A stretch of 64,000 nucleotides of DNA from Leptobrachium leishanense (taxonomy: Eukaryota; Chordata; Amphibia; Anura; Megophryidae): assembly GCA_009667805.1 (NCBI GenBank), contig CM019063.1, positions 406,540,959 to 406,604,958 on the forward strand. The letters are read 5' to 3'. Position 1 is the stretch's first letter, and every line of letters begins with the position of its first letter. The notes beneath the pieces were generated by a model, which saw only the letters and a list, made by a program, of their open reading frames with translations, ran no database searches and was not told the DNA's origin. This document shows positions 32,401-44,142 of this stretch, piece after piece. The translations under genes and the position numbers were made by a program.

Positions 32401-34066
32401 TGGACATTTGGGTGCTGAGAGAACTTTTAAGTTGGTGCGAGATAGGTTTTATTGGCCTTGCATGAGGGCTGAAGTTGAGAGTTATTGCCATTCCTGTCTG
32501 AGGTGCATTCAGAGGAAAACTCTACCAACCCGAGCTGCTCCAATGAGCCATCTACAGAGTCAGGGACCCATGGATTTGGTGTGCATTGACTTCCTGTGCT
32601 TAGAGCCGGATGCTAGTGGGCAAGGGAACATTCTGATAGTGACTGATCACTTTACCCGTTATGCCCAAGCTTTTTCTACAAAAGACCAACGCGCTCCGAC
32701 AGTGGCGAAGGTGCTGATGGAAAAGTTCTTTGTTCATTACGGCCTGCCAAGAAGAATACACTCTGATCAGGGAAGAGACTTTGAAAGTAGATTGGTCGGG
32801 CAATTGCTGGAGTTGTTGGGAATTCAAAAGACTCGAACTACGCCATACCACCCTCAGGGTGATGCTCAGCCTGAAAGATTTAATCGCACGCTGCTAAACA
32901 TGCTGGGGACCTTGTCTAATGTAGAGAAGCAGAGTTGGAGTCGTCATATAGCTACTCTGGTGCATGCATATAACAGTACGGAGAGTGATGCAACGGGATA
33001 TTCACCGTACCGTCTTATGTTCGGAAGAGAAGCTCGACTGCCGGTTGATTTGGCATTTGGGTTATCTCTAGACCAGACGTCGGTAGCTTCTCATAGAAAC
33101 TACGTGGATAGACTTCGGAAGAATCTGGCTTCTGCGTTTGAACAGGCCCGTTTGACTTCAGGTAACAGGGAGCAAAGGAACAAGAAGAACTATGATTTGA
33201 AGGTTCGAATACAGGATCTACAGCCCGGTGATAGGGTTTTGTTGAAGAATTTGGGTGCTGCTGCGAGACACAAGCTGGCAGATAGATGGAGTTCTCAGGT
33301 TTACATTGTTTGCAAACAACTGCCAGGTCTGCCGGTGTATCAGATTCGCCCTGATGGAAAGGCTGGTCCCCTCAAGAATTGGCACCGAAATCACTTGTTA
33401 CCTTTGAGAGAGGCTGTGAGGATACCAGTGGAAAACGAACTTCTTCCGGCGAATCCGCATGCTCCACGTGTCCCTCCTGTTACTCGGTCTCAACAGACTC
33501 GGGTTGTTGGAGAGAGCGAAAGAGACAGTGACGAAGAGAGTTTCTGTTTAGATTGGATGCGCTCGCCAGAACCTGAAGAGGTCGTCCCAGTTCCTTGTCA
33601 ATGGGAAAGTAACTTGAGGGCTGAAGCTCCTGAATTTCAGTGGGAATTCCCCGAAAATATGGAACTCCCTGAAACCCTTGAACTTCCGTTAAGGGTCCCA
33701 GATACTGTTGGAGACCCTGTAGCTCCTGAAGACGAACCTTACGACTATAGTTATATGCCTTCCCTGGAGGGATCGTACTCGGAGGAAGTGTCTGCTCCAG
33801 TGGCAGACGTAAGGACTGAGCCTATACCTATAGTACTTCCACCTGAGGAGGAACGGAAGGAGCCTGAACAAAAACGCTCTATTCGACCGCCCCAGCGACT
33901 TACTTATGACTCACCAGGACATAGCACTGAAGAGGCCATCACCACTGTGCAGAGATTGCCCGAAGTGTCTGCTATGTTAGCTGAGGTAGCCCAGAACATG
34001 AGTCAGCTTGAGAAAGTGTTTCTAACCCACTGCATGTATGCTGCTGAACCTGTATATGCTGTATAA
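29434..34066 (+). pseudogene. Gypsy pol: protease, RT, RNase H, integrase; frame-broken
   Basis: Protease: ALLDSGAQVTLI (near 29760). RT: SPYASPIVLVRKKNGSVRLC, FSVLDLRSGYHQI and VYLDDIIVFG with the catalytic DD. RNase H: LHVDASREGLGGVLY, LEFLALKWAV, IKTDNNPLTYI. Integrase: HDEHGHLGAERT with CHSCLRC (zinc-binding), then acidic residues in CIDFLCLE, HSDQGRDFES and QPERFNRTL. A module with DRVLLKNLG and KLADRWSSQVYIV follows, then an acidic, proline-rich tail of unknown role. The frame changes three times: near 30090, near 31374 (a GGGG run) and between 31976 and 32063. All domains are otherwise present in the usual Gypsy order. Confidence 0.9.
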
Positions 34067-34131
34067 ACTGTGTGCATATTGTAAAAGGATAATGTAATTG
34101 TTGTACCTCCTTGGAGAGACCCAAGAGTTCT

Positions 34132-34144
34132 AGGAGGGGGAGAG
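34132..34144 (+). promoter_or_regulatory. Polypurine tract
   Basis: AGGAGGGGGAGAG directly before the 3' LTR start TGTAGCG at 34145, the primer for plus-strand synthesis. Confidence 0.9.
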
Positions 34145-34247
34145 TGTAGCGATGTGTTAAAGTTTACTGTGGCAGTACCCATTTTTGGCCACAAGATGGA
34201 GACAATCACGATTAAAGACCCTGGACACTCGAACTACATGTCCCGGC
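34145..34247 (+). repeat. 3' LTR fragment, first 103 bp
   Basis: Matches the first 103 bp of the 5' LTR, then jumps at tcccggc to aattttggtgtt, which is 5' flank sequence (25128 on). The remaining thousand bases are missing here. Confidence 0.92.
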
Positions 34248-34683
34248 AATTTTGGTGTTAACTCACCTATTTGCTGAGAATTTACCTCTCACCTCGCGCC
34301 TGAAGAGTGTCCCCGGCTACATGAAACACCCTTGGTGGGATACCGCAGTTTTACCCTGATTTTGGCTGAGTTACCCCATGCTTTTTTGATGGGCGGGCAG
34401 CCATCTTGCAGCCTACCTGCACAACGCAGCGCTGCCTTGGCTCCCTGCTGTGTACCCCCTATGGAGAAGCAGACTATGGGGACAGAGGGCCCACGCCTCC
34501 TGGCTCCTGCTACCTCCCGTCTAGTGAGAATGAATGAAGAGACCAGGAGTCAGCAGCGGGGCGGTTCATTTTCCCCTCTTAAGGAAGACCTGAACAGCCG
34601 CGATATTGGGCCTCAACCTATATTTGATGATGCCGCTGGAGGTGGACGACCGTCTGCTTACTTGCGGTGATCTATGTTGCGTG
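34248..34683 (+). repeat. Second copy of the element's 5' flank
   Basis: Nearly the same as 25128-25562 over 435 bp, with one extra C near 34590, ending in the same CGTG before an LTR. A retrotransposon does not normally carry its own upstream flank, so this marks a rearrangement or an assembly join. Confidence 0.92.
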
Positions 34684-35807
34684 TGTAGCGATGTGTTAAA
34701 GTTTACTGTGGCAGTACCCATTTTTGGCCACAAGATGGAGACAATCACGATTAAAGACCCTGGACACTCGAACTACATGTCCCGGCATGCTTGCGAAGAA
34801 ACAGGAAGTGGGTGGGTTTGTGGAGACGCTGTACATCCTGCACCTCGTGGAGAACAGGCAGAGCGCGCCAGGGAGCAGAGGAGAGTGGATGCACACACAG
34901 AGAAGGAGAGACCAAAAGATAGGCCGGAGCGCAGACAGAGTGGATCGGCCTTAGGATTGGGTCACCCAGCCTTGCGGGAGACAGACATCACCATCTATAT
35001 TATCCGAGTGCAGTGCTGAGGAGAGAAGACCCCTCGAGTAAGGAGTACCGCGGTCGATTGAAGCGGGGAGCAGGCGGTAAGCTGGCTGAGTCGCGGCTGA
35101 CAGACAGAAGGCCAGACAACAGATCCGGTGGTCGGCGTCCCCAGTCAACATCAAGCGGAGAGGCGTCCTGGGTCAGCGGAACCTCAAGCTTGCGCTGGAT
35201 GGGTGAGAGGCCCCCAAGGCCGTATGTAAATAAGAGCGTACGCTGCTGTTTTCCTTCTAAAACCCACAGGGCCCCAACTGACTAGTCGAAGACATCATTA
35301 AAGTAAACTCACTGGCCAGTTGAAAAGTACCCGGGTACCCTACACACACGAATACACACCACTTCACGTTCTGGGACTTAACCTGTGCAAGACTCAGTTT
35401 CCTTTTCCGAATCGGGACAAGGGGGCAAAGTTAAAGTTACATTCTGAACAATTTTTCCTTTTTTTGTTCCCGCTGCGCGTTTACCGTGATACGAGAACTG
35501 TGTATTTTATTGTGTCCCGCTACGCGGTTTTTCCTCGAATTTCGTATCTTTTAATTTTCTGCTCGGTCGGGGTTTTTCCGAAAATACGAAGTCCTCGTGT
35601 TTTCGTTTCTTTTACCGCTATGCGTTTATCGTGTTACGAAAGTACTGTAAATCTTCCTGCATATACCGTGTCTCAAGAGCTGCAAACCTTTTTAGTAAAC
35701 CTTTTAACTTGTAAAACTTACAGCGTGTTGGAGTATATTTATTCCCTAGTGCGGGGAGACTGACCCGTGGTTCATTTTCAGCGGCTCCTCCGGGAGTGAG
35801 CGCTACA
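34684..35807 (+). repeat. Complete LTR, arranged as a solo LTR
   Basis: TGTAGCG to CGCTACA, 1,124 bp, with CGTG directly before (34680-34683) and after (35808-35811). This is the form of a solo LTR with its target duplication. Confidence 0.93.
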
Positions 35808-35811
35808 CGTG

Positions 35812-36160
35812 ATAACTGCGTTTCGGTCCGGCTGGAGTTCGTGGGCTCTGGGACGCCCTGCTACCGCGGTGTTGTGTGGACCAGGAAGGGGAGAGATATC
35901 GACGGGATATTGGAGACTCGGACGGCGCACCACTGCCTGATGCTTGACCACTCAAAGGACAGGTGGAATCTGGTGAGATGTGTCTGGCGGCTACTCGTGG
36001 ATTACCTGCCCGGATGGCGTCTGTCAGGGCTGAGGACTGGAGCCCCCTGCTGTTGAGGGCCGCTGCACGGTTGCGGCTGTCTGCCCCCCTACAATGACTG
36101 TGGCAATGGAGCTGCTCAGTTTCCTCTTGCCGACCTCTATATATTTAAAAAAAATAACTG
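35812..36160 (+). other. GC-rich repeat unit, right part
   Basis: Continues the unit of 25061-25562 on the far side of the LTRs and ends near tatatatttaaaaaaaataa. Only short open frames. Possibly a non-autonomous LINE-like element; not proven. Confidence 0.4.
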
Positions 36161-37284
36161 CCATCCAGTTTCTAATCATGGGCTGCAAAGAAATAATTAG
36201 CAATTGTGTTTTATGTGTGTTGTATCCACCTCTGGCTGTTTTAAAATGCTAACAAACATCCTTGCCGATTAAACTTGAAATTCAATCTAAACAAAGCAAA
36301 ATTTATTGTAAATAAAACAGTGACTTTGGACCTGCAGGCATAGAAATTGTTTTCACAAAATGGTCCTATTATCATGTGGTCAGTGAGCTCCACAATTATG
36401 AAAAGTATAGTGTCATGTAAATACATGTTAAATGAGTTTCCAGAAATACCTCTTTAGCAGCTTTTAACATCCCATTACATCTAACACAACACATAATGTG
36501 GTCTATGTGGTTGTCACTGGCCACCTACATCTACCTTACCGTCATATACAACATAACACTGTGCTAAAGAGTTGCTTCAATTATGATGATGAGTGAGGTT
36601 TTCCAGAATGTTTCGGGGTATAATAAAACAATCACATGTTCCCACAATGACATATCTTAAATTGCAATGTTGATTTCACTAGAAAGTGCTATGTGTTAAG
36701 GACAACACATTCAAACATAGTTATGCAAATCCAATATTGCATGTTGGAAATAAATTTATTGGCAGCAAACTAGTAAGTGGAAAAGAAAGGAAAATACAGC
36801 TGTATATGCAGCAATGGTGTATAATGTGTTCAAAAACAAAAATTATCAAATCATTAAATTGCATTTCAAGTTTTACAATAAAGTTTTGATCGGTTTGTTA
36901 GCATTGGATCCAAGATCAAAGAACATGTAATTGAGGACGGAGTTTTGACGTCAGTTCCCAGGTTGATGGGGGGGTGAAAACAACAATAATAAATTCAAAT
37001 AGAGTTCATAAAGCTTGATAGAACACTATGAGAACCTGCTGGACACAATTCATTGACTCACTTTGCTGGTTTAATTAACAAAGTTGTTAGATGTTCTTCA
37101 CATGAATTTGCCAGATGAACTGAGGTTCAAAAGAGATGGTATTTGACCATTTACAGTAACTTAAGCAAGATATTTACAGCTATGGACAGGGCTGGATTTT
37201 TAATTAGGCAGAGTAGGCAGGTGCCTACAGGCGCCTTCCACAAGGGGACGCCTTGCTCTGTAAAAAAAGGAAAAAGACATTTTC
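36161..37284. other. No recognisable feature
   Basis: AT-rich. The piece 37184-37250 (acagggctggatttttaatt and on) recalls a hAT end, but no partner was found. Confidence 0.35.
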
Positions 37285-37475
37285 TTTGAGAAAGTATTTT
37301 ACCAGGAAGGATACATTGAGATTTCTCTTGTTTCACGTATGTCCTGGGTGGCGAGTATCTACCATTAGGTGTCTTGCCCAATACACTTACTGGAGAGGTG
37401 CTCTTGCCAGGATTCCAGCCTGTGTCTCCATGGTCTCCATGTCTATAGAACAGTGATGTTACCTCTACTTCACCC
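37285..37475 (-). repeat. tRNA-derived SINE
   Basis: Reverse copy of the SINE at 2632: LINE-like tail at the left (accaggaaggatacattgag), core gtgtcttgcccaatacactt, a decayed B-box near 37420 and a region matching the head at the right. About 190 bp. Confidence 0.78.
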
Positions 37476-37539
37476 TGCTCTTTCAATGATACCAAAGATT
37501 ACCAAGTTTCTATAAAAACAAAATAACAATAAATAAAAT

Positions 37540-37925
37540 AATTTAGTTTCCCCCCCCCCTTATGAAGCACTATTGTTCCCTTTACAATTATAGATTGGGC
37601 AGTGATGCTGCACTAACTCACCTTCTCATTTCCCACACTGCCAGCAAGTGTGGAGGCGACGGCACGCATTGTTTCATTGAAAACCTAGACCGTGGCAATA
37701 TAGTGAGGAGAGACGGGTGGGGGGACTTTGGAACCCTGCATCTCTAATACATCGCACACGGTCAAGTGAGGTGTCTTTGGAAGGTCAGAGTCTGGCCTTT
37801 ACAACGATACCAAACATGACCATGCAATGTGTAAAAAAAATAGAAAAAAGTTTAAGTTAAGCATCATTGGACAGGTCAGAGTTTGGTCTTTCTAATGAAA
37901 CCAAACATGAGCATGTAAAATGTAA
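37540..37925. repeat. Relic related to the piggyBac-like MITE
   Basis: Fragments match the MITE of 27309-28539: gtgatgctgcactaactcac, ccagcaagtgtggagg, and twice a block ending in ataccaaacatga or aaaccaaacatgag. Their order differs from that copy, so it is rearranged. No clear ends. Confidence 0.45.
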
Positions 37926-38641
37926 AAACAAAACACAAACAAAAAAAATAAAAAAACACACTCCCTTTCCTTTTTTGTGCCAAACGAAAGTAAGTTTTGA
38001 TATCCTATAAAAAAATCGCCTAAAATAAAGCAGCGTCAAAAAATGAAATGGAAAGAAAGTCATGTCTTAAAAAAGACCCTCAGCCACAGCCGTCATTTCA
38101 TGCCCAGAATTTTGGTTGCTCTGGGCCAAAATGGATCATTGTTTTCCATAGCTAGGGATAGAAATTAAGGTTAGGTTTAGGTTACTGTTTGTGCTTGTTT
38201 TAGGGTTCACACTAGCCCTAACATTCTGCTCATTTTAAGGCAACAGATTTTGCCCCAGAGCACAGCGAGAAAATGTTTTACAGTTTTTTTATATACTAGC
38301 TATTTTTTGTTTCCCCAAAACAAAAAAAATATATATTTTTTCACTCTTTGGGGGAGCGACAGGAGAAGGGGAGGGGGTAGAGAAGCTCCAGCTATTTGTA
38401 CCTACAGTTTCCTGAGATCTAAATCCATCCTTGGTTATGGAGCTTCGAAATTCAGAAAATTCAAAAAACGTTATATGAAATGTGAAAGTATTCACCGTAC
38501 TTAAGTATAAATCATTAAAAAAAAACTGCAGCTCCTTACATTGTGTGGAGCAAAAGATATTTTGTTAAGTTTTGCTTGAGTAGAATATCTTCCTCTACAT
38601 AGCTGGAAGGAGGCTTACTAGGGGAAGTCATCCCTCTACAC

Positions 38642-38778
38642 CAGGGGTCAGGAAACTTGGCCATCAAGATGTTTTTGGATGTTCAGATCCCATTATCCTC
38701 AGCCAGTCATTAAGTTGACTGAGCCTCATGGGAAATATAGTTCCAAAAGATCTGGAGCACCAAAGTTGCCGACCTCTC
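38642..38778. mobile_element. Degenerate hAT-like MITE
   Basis: Left end caggggtcaggaaacttggc and right end ccaaagttgccgacct are imperfect inverted copies about 135 bp apart, with ctaca-containing flanks. The body includes tcatgggaaatatagttcca. The duplication is not clean. Confidence 0.45.
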
Positions 38779-39163
38779 TACAAAGTTACTCTACAAAGAA
38801 ACTACATTTCCCTTGTGACTCAGTCAGCCTAATGAGTGACTAAGCATCATGGGAGATGTATTTCACAAAACATCAGGGAGCCAAGGACCCTGAGACAGGG
38901 CAACAAAACAAGGTTTTTGAGGGTCCTAGGTAAAAGCAAACGCATAAGTGGCCTGCCCTATGGTGGGTTCTCGCTCAGGTCTCACAAGACTTTAGTTTGA
39001 TGGTGCTATTAAAGAGAAGACATTACCGTATGCAAATCAAACTACTTTCATCCAAAAAGTGAGGCCACAGAGGAAAAGCCAAGACAACCTCCTCTGCAAG
39101 AGAGGTCTTGTCAGGAGGGTATAGCTGATATCTATCTAGGTACCTTGAGCAGAAGGTTCACAT

Positions 39164-40311
39164 CTGGATTACTTGTGCACAATGTTTTTTTTTTATTTCA
39201 TTTACCGCATTTTGTATTTTTGGATCGATCCGAAAATCTTGGCGGCTGGTTTTCGTTTTTCGGATCACTTCGTTTTTCGTTTTGTGGGTTATTTCATTCT
39301 TCGTTTTCATATGTATTGGTTTTTGGGAGTTTCTTCATATTTTACGGTGATTCGTATTTTCGGGCGATTGGTAATTTCGTATTTCGGAATAACACGTTTC
39401 CGTTTTTATTGATTATTTAGTTTTACACTTGATTTGTATTTCTTACTGAGTCATATTTCGTGTAATTCGTCTAGATTGGTGTAATTTCGGATGATCCATT
39501 ATTTTGGACAACCCGCTATTTCGGAAGATGTGTGATTTCGTAGCCACCAGCCTGAACAGTGAACATGCATTGCACACTAAAGTTTATTTAATGATATCTT
39601 GTATTGTGCGTGTGTATCTTTTATTCTTTAGACTGGGGGTTTAGGAAGGAACAAACTAATCTTATTCATATTACTGCATGCACATTCACTATGCACTGGG
39701 TGGGTAGGTAGGTATACTGAAGTTCACACAGACCTTAGTGCCAGCTAATTATAGAGCTTGTCCAATGTCCCACAATGCATTGCTGTTGCAAAATGAACTA
39801 ATCCCACTCCTGGATGCAGCATAAAATTTACAAAACTGTTTTTATGACCCATATGTATTGTGGTTTTTAAACTGGGGATTTAGGAACAAACTAATTTTAT
39901 TAATATTGATGCACAATGCACTGGAAGTTTAAAGTGCAAAAGTTACTGGCAGTGCAGCCAGCCACGTTTCGATTTTTGGTTCTATTGTACATTTACGTAT
40001 TTCCGGAATTTTGTTCTGCCAGTTTTTTCCGGATTGCCGTACTCAATTTTCGTTTTAATCTTTTTTCTTTCAGTTATTAATTCGGATTTTCGGTTTTCGT
40101 CCATGTTAGTTTTGTATTTTCGTGTCTTCCTGTTCTATGACTGTTCAATTTTCGTATTTTCGGGATTTCGTGCCGTTGTGTATTCGGAATGTCGTTCTTT
40201 GACCATTTTCGTATCTGTGTTTGTTCGAAAATTTCGGATAGGTCTGAATCAACGAAAATGCAAATCTCGGACAAAAACGTATTCATAACAAAACAAAATG
40301 CATATGTCTAC
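39164..40311. repeat. Possible decayed hAT-like element rich in tttcg words
   Basis: Two blocks dense in ttttcg (39215-39545 and 39960-40290) surround about 400 bp of different sequence that contains its own repeated pieces (ggatttaggaacaaactaat twice). The right end aaaatgcatatgtcta resembles a hAT terminus; the left is weak. Low certainty. Confidence 0.4.
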
Positions 40312-40443
40312 CCTGTACACTATGGGTGAGCAATGTTTGTGAGGGCCCTGAGAATTTATTATTTGCACATAATTTTGATAGTTACACTAGTTTTATATAG
40401 AATATTAAATTTTCTGCACCCAACTATATAAATATATATATAT

Positions 40444-41771
40444 CAGGGTTATTCAAAGAGCTCCGAATTGTGTCCGAAAGGTAACCGAATGCTGAAATTC
40501 AGCGTACGGTTACCTTTCCTGGCCATTCCGCTATTCAGCTCCAGGTCCTCAACAAATTGACTCTGCAAATTCTTTCATCCACAGCCCAGTCACACACTCA
40601 CATCACCCTCTGCCGCCGCGCTGCTCCTGGACTCTGCATCTGAAGCCCAGTCACACACTCACATCACCCTCTGCCGCCGCGCTGCTCCTGGACTCTGCTG
40701 TCCCTCCCTCCCTCCCCATCCACCCAGTGCTGGTCAGAAATTTGTAGCTTACTTTCCAGCTGCTTCCACTTTGCAAATCACTATAATTAACCCAAGGTTC
40801 TAGCCCCTCCCATGATATGTTAATCTGTTTATTTGTGTTTTGTTTTTAATAGTTTGCATTTTATTACTTTGTATTTCTGTAACAACTGTAACCACTCACT
40901 GTTCTCAAACCCAGGACATACTTGAAAACGAGAGAAATCTCAATGTATCCTTCCTGGTAAAATCCTTTTCAAATAAATAAATAAATTCAGAGAGCAGGCA
41001 GTTTGTCAAATGTTTGCGAATTGTCTGCACATACGGTGCCTGTTCGAGGGCAGTGAAATCCCCATAGAGAATCAACGCTTCGTCTATTCAGAGAACACCA
41101 AAAGGTTGCCGAAATGCCCTGCCATTCGGTGGTTTAATTCGACAGGTTTATTCAGGAGAATCCCATAGGCTTCAATGTTAAAAATATTCCAGTTTTAATT
41201 CAATATCTAATAAACTGTTTATTATTTTATTCTGCAGTAAAAACTTTCTTTATTTTTAGATTATTTAGGACCTTTTAGGCATTTTTCAGGATTTTTTGCA
41301 ACAAATTTTTTTCTGTTTTTTTTTTAATCGTATTTTCTTTTTTCTGTCACAGCCCTTTTTATAATCATTCATTGGATCTTATATGTAAAGTTCAGACATT
41401 TTCGTTCTGTAGTTTCTTTGCAAATAGAGTTTCACTTTTCAAACATTCAAGCGTACTGGTTTTATTTTCTCACTCCATTCGTATGCGGTGTCGGGTTTTT
41501 CCCGGCGGCTGCTCTGCGCTGTGATCGGCGGCTGCTCGGGTTTCTCCGGCGTGCTCGGCGGGGTTAATCCAGATGTTTTTGCCTTCGTCGGGTTTTGCGG
41601 CGATTGTTCGTCGGGTTTGCAGCGGCTTTTCCCTGCACTACGACGGCCCTGTGGTGCTTGCTGAATACACCGCAGGGTCGCTGAAATGGGATCGCCAAAT
41701 CTTACCGGATTGAAGAAAACGAAAAGTCACAGAACGTGCTGTGACTTTTTGATTCTCTTTGAATAACCCTG
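40444..41771. mobile_element. CAGGGTTATTC-family element, long form
   Basis: Left end cagggttattcaaagagctc, right end tctctttgaataaccctg, with TAT at both sides. Carries the cggtttattagatattgaat-type module in reverse (41165-41275). A separate insertion with a LINE tail sits inside at about 40540-40980. Confidence 0.72.
40540..40983 (+). mobile_element. Composite insertion with LINE 3' tail
   Basis: Flanked by copies of ATTCAG within the host element. The first 290 bp do not match the LINE copies here and contain a 61-bp tandem duplication (from 40584 and 40645; gcccagtcacacactcacat). The last 155 bp (40829-40983) are the LINE 3' UTR with its taaataaataaat end. It may be a LINE with an internal deletion or a new SINE-like chimera. 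Confidence 0.55.
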
Positions 41772-43014
41772 TATATCTGTGTCATGGTTGCTTGGCTTGG
41801 CTAAATATGATTAGCTTTATATAACTAAAACAGAATGCAACAATCTTGTCCAATATAAACGACTGGCACATGCAGATTCTCTGTTGGCTGCTTTCTCAAT
41901 ACTATTGAACAAGGACCTGGGCCATTTCTATTTATATAATCCTCTCGCAAGTGGATGAATAAATATTTCCTTAATAACTCTCTGCTTGTGGATGATGGTT
42001 TTGTTTTAAATCAGTTAGAAAGAAGTTCGTGCAGAAAACAATCTGTCAGGTTGGCTAGGGTGCCAGAACACTTGCTCGGTATGTTCTCAAAGACATTTGC
42101 GGAGCCAGTGGGTGGCCTAGCTGTACAGAGATATTACAGAGTTTACCATGCTTTCTCTAAACAGATTAAATATGTATTGATATCTATACCATAATTCTAA
42201 ACTTGATGGTTTATATACAGTCTGTTTTAAATATAGTTTAACGTATTTTAAGGAAAAGATGACTGCGTGTGTTCATGATGTTTCCCATACAGTTATATTC
42301 TGTAGAAAATTATACGTATAGACTGTTTTAATATGCTCTTTGTAAATTATGCCCTTTATACTTGGAATGAGTTAAAATAAACATTAGAAATAGAGGTTTT
42401 ACTTCAAAAATATTGGTGAAAATGACTTATCCCTGGAATGTTCCAGCAGTTAAACACATGAAAAGTACTCTTAAAACTATTGCAATGATTTTTTTAACAT
42501 ATATTTTTAATTGACCTTTTAAATATTAACCCCTTAATGCTCAGCAGGAGGGGGATAACGCCGGCGGGGCGCCAGCTGCTGCGGCGGGCCGATCCGGCAG
42601 GTGCCGAGAATTGTGAGGGGCCAAGCACTAATACACCCCATGGCTTCAAAGTCCACCTGCCACAGGGACGGTATTGTACACCCTGCGGCGAGAAGGGTTA
42701 AGGGCCCTATTCCCTAGTGTGCCCTAAAACGGGGACGCTAACAAGGAAAATCTGCACCTGCAGGTTTCCCAATAGCATCCCCATTTTAGAATGACATACC
42801 CGGACAGGCGATACCTCGGCACCTTGCCCCAGAACACAGCGCTAACCGCTGGGATACACGTGGTAGCGATTCTGAGCCGCCATGAGTATCACCTCCGGGT
42901 GGCACCTGAAACTGAGGTCATCGCACCAGGAGGGGGTATAAAAGGGGGTACAAAAGCGGGGTCTGACTGCAAGGAATTCTAACGACAATTTCACTGTCAC
43001 CGAAGATTGGCAAA
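41772..43014. other. Unassigned; TTAA-flanked segment and TATA-like site
   Basis: A segment near 42530-42700 starts ttaaccccttaatgctcagc and ends gcgagaagggttaa, so it may be another small TTAA element. A GC-rich stretch has a TATA-like TATAAAAG at 42937-42944, with no gene behind it. The rest is unassigned. Confidence 0.35.
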
Positions 43015-43205
43015 CTGTACTGGCTGGGTGGAGTAGAGGTAACATCACTGCTCTACACCTGTGGAGACACAGGTTCAAATCCTGGCAAGAGCACTTCTCC
43101 AGTAAATGTCCATGGGCAAGACACTTAAAGCTACATACTCACCACCTAGGTTGAAAACAAGAGAAATCTCAATGTATCCTTCATGGTAAGATACTTTCTC
43201 CTTCA
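43015..43205 (+). repeat. tRNA-derived SINE
   Basis: A-box tggagtagagg, B-box ggttcaaatcc (about 43071-43081), V-like core gtccatgggcaagacactta, and the LINE-like tail gagaaatctcaatgtatcct. Confidence 0.82.
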
Positions 43206-43359
43206 AAAAAAAAACTGTGGCAAACTGCACCATATTTTGCAGTCAATTCACCAGAATTTGGAATTGACACATTTGTGAATAGGCACCGAAATTGCACTAG
43301 ATGATGAAATTCACTGGTCGCTGCACTATGGTGGCGTTTCGATTTGATATTGGACCATT

Positions 43360-43715
43360 ACCCTTTCCAGGCCCCACCTGCCACCAGGTCTTCATAACAC
43401 CTGAAGCCCCCCATTCCCCATTAGCCCAGATCCCCATAACACTCAGCTTTCCTTATCCACCAGGTCCCCATAACTCCTATTAGCTGCCTGGTCCCCATAA
43501 CCCCTCAGCCCCTTAGCCACCAGGTGCTCCATAACACCGTGCCCTTTAGCCAGCAGGTCCCCATAAACCCCAATACCCATTTCAGCCCCTTTAGCATCCA
43601 GGTTCCCATAGCTTCCCTAGTCCCCATTCCCCTTACCCAGGTCCCTAAAACACTCGGAATCCCTTATCCACCAGATCCCCATAACTCTCATTGTCCTCAA
43701 AGTCCCCCCTAACTA
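43360..43715. repeat. C-rich minisatellite
   Basis: Irregular units of about 40-55 bp around ccaccaggtccccataac, roughly eight copies with substitutions and indels. Open frames here are due to the repeat. Confidence 0.75.
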
Positions 43716-44142
43716 CTTTATTACTGGATGTTCTCTTTATGATCCAGAGGCGAACAGAGTACTCTGAAGCAGAACTCTGCAACTCACACTGAGCGCTCTG
43801 CTCTCCACTGGAGCACTAACAGAAGGGATTATTGCAAGCAATGGACCAACAGGGATGCAATCTGTACACAGGCCCAGCCCGGCAGCTGCTTGCTGTCGCG
43901 CTCAAGGCCTCGGGTCTCCTGATGTCCCTGGGATGACGTCATACCCTGTACCCCATGATGGTGGCTCTGTCTGCAATAACACAGCAATAGCATATTCTCT
44001 CTCAGAAAACCAATAGTCAAGATACAGATTTGGAGCTTGTATTAAATATAGAGTAAAATCATTAAAATAAATTGAATTAAGTATAAAACAGAATTTACAA
44101 AAGAATCCATGGAGTGCCTTATGAGTCTTGTACTAGACAAAA

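Larger units (their letters stand above)
25563..34247 (+). mobile_element. Gypsy/Ty3 LTR retrotransposon with PNMA-like gag
   Basis: Order: 5' LTR, tRNA-Pro primer site, gag, -1 frameshift signal, pol (protease, reverse transcriptase, RNase H, integrase), polypurine tract, and the first 103 bp of a 3' LTR. After that the sequence jumps to a second copy of the 5' flank. No envelope gene. gag is cut by a 1.2-kb piggyBac-like MITE, and pol shows three frame changes, so this copy is not autonomous as read. Confidence 0.93.

Noticed and set aside
34145..35807. A second, tandem Gypsy element sharing an LTR
   Set aside because: No internal region, primer site or polypurine tract lies between 34247 and 34684; that stretch is the 5' flank, so a joined solo LTR fits better.
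42937..42944. TATAAAAG as a gene promoter
   Set aside because: No coding sequence or element structure follows; a SINE begins within 80 bp. Kept only as a note in the spacer entry.
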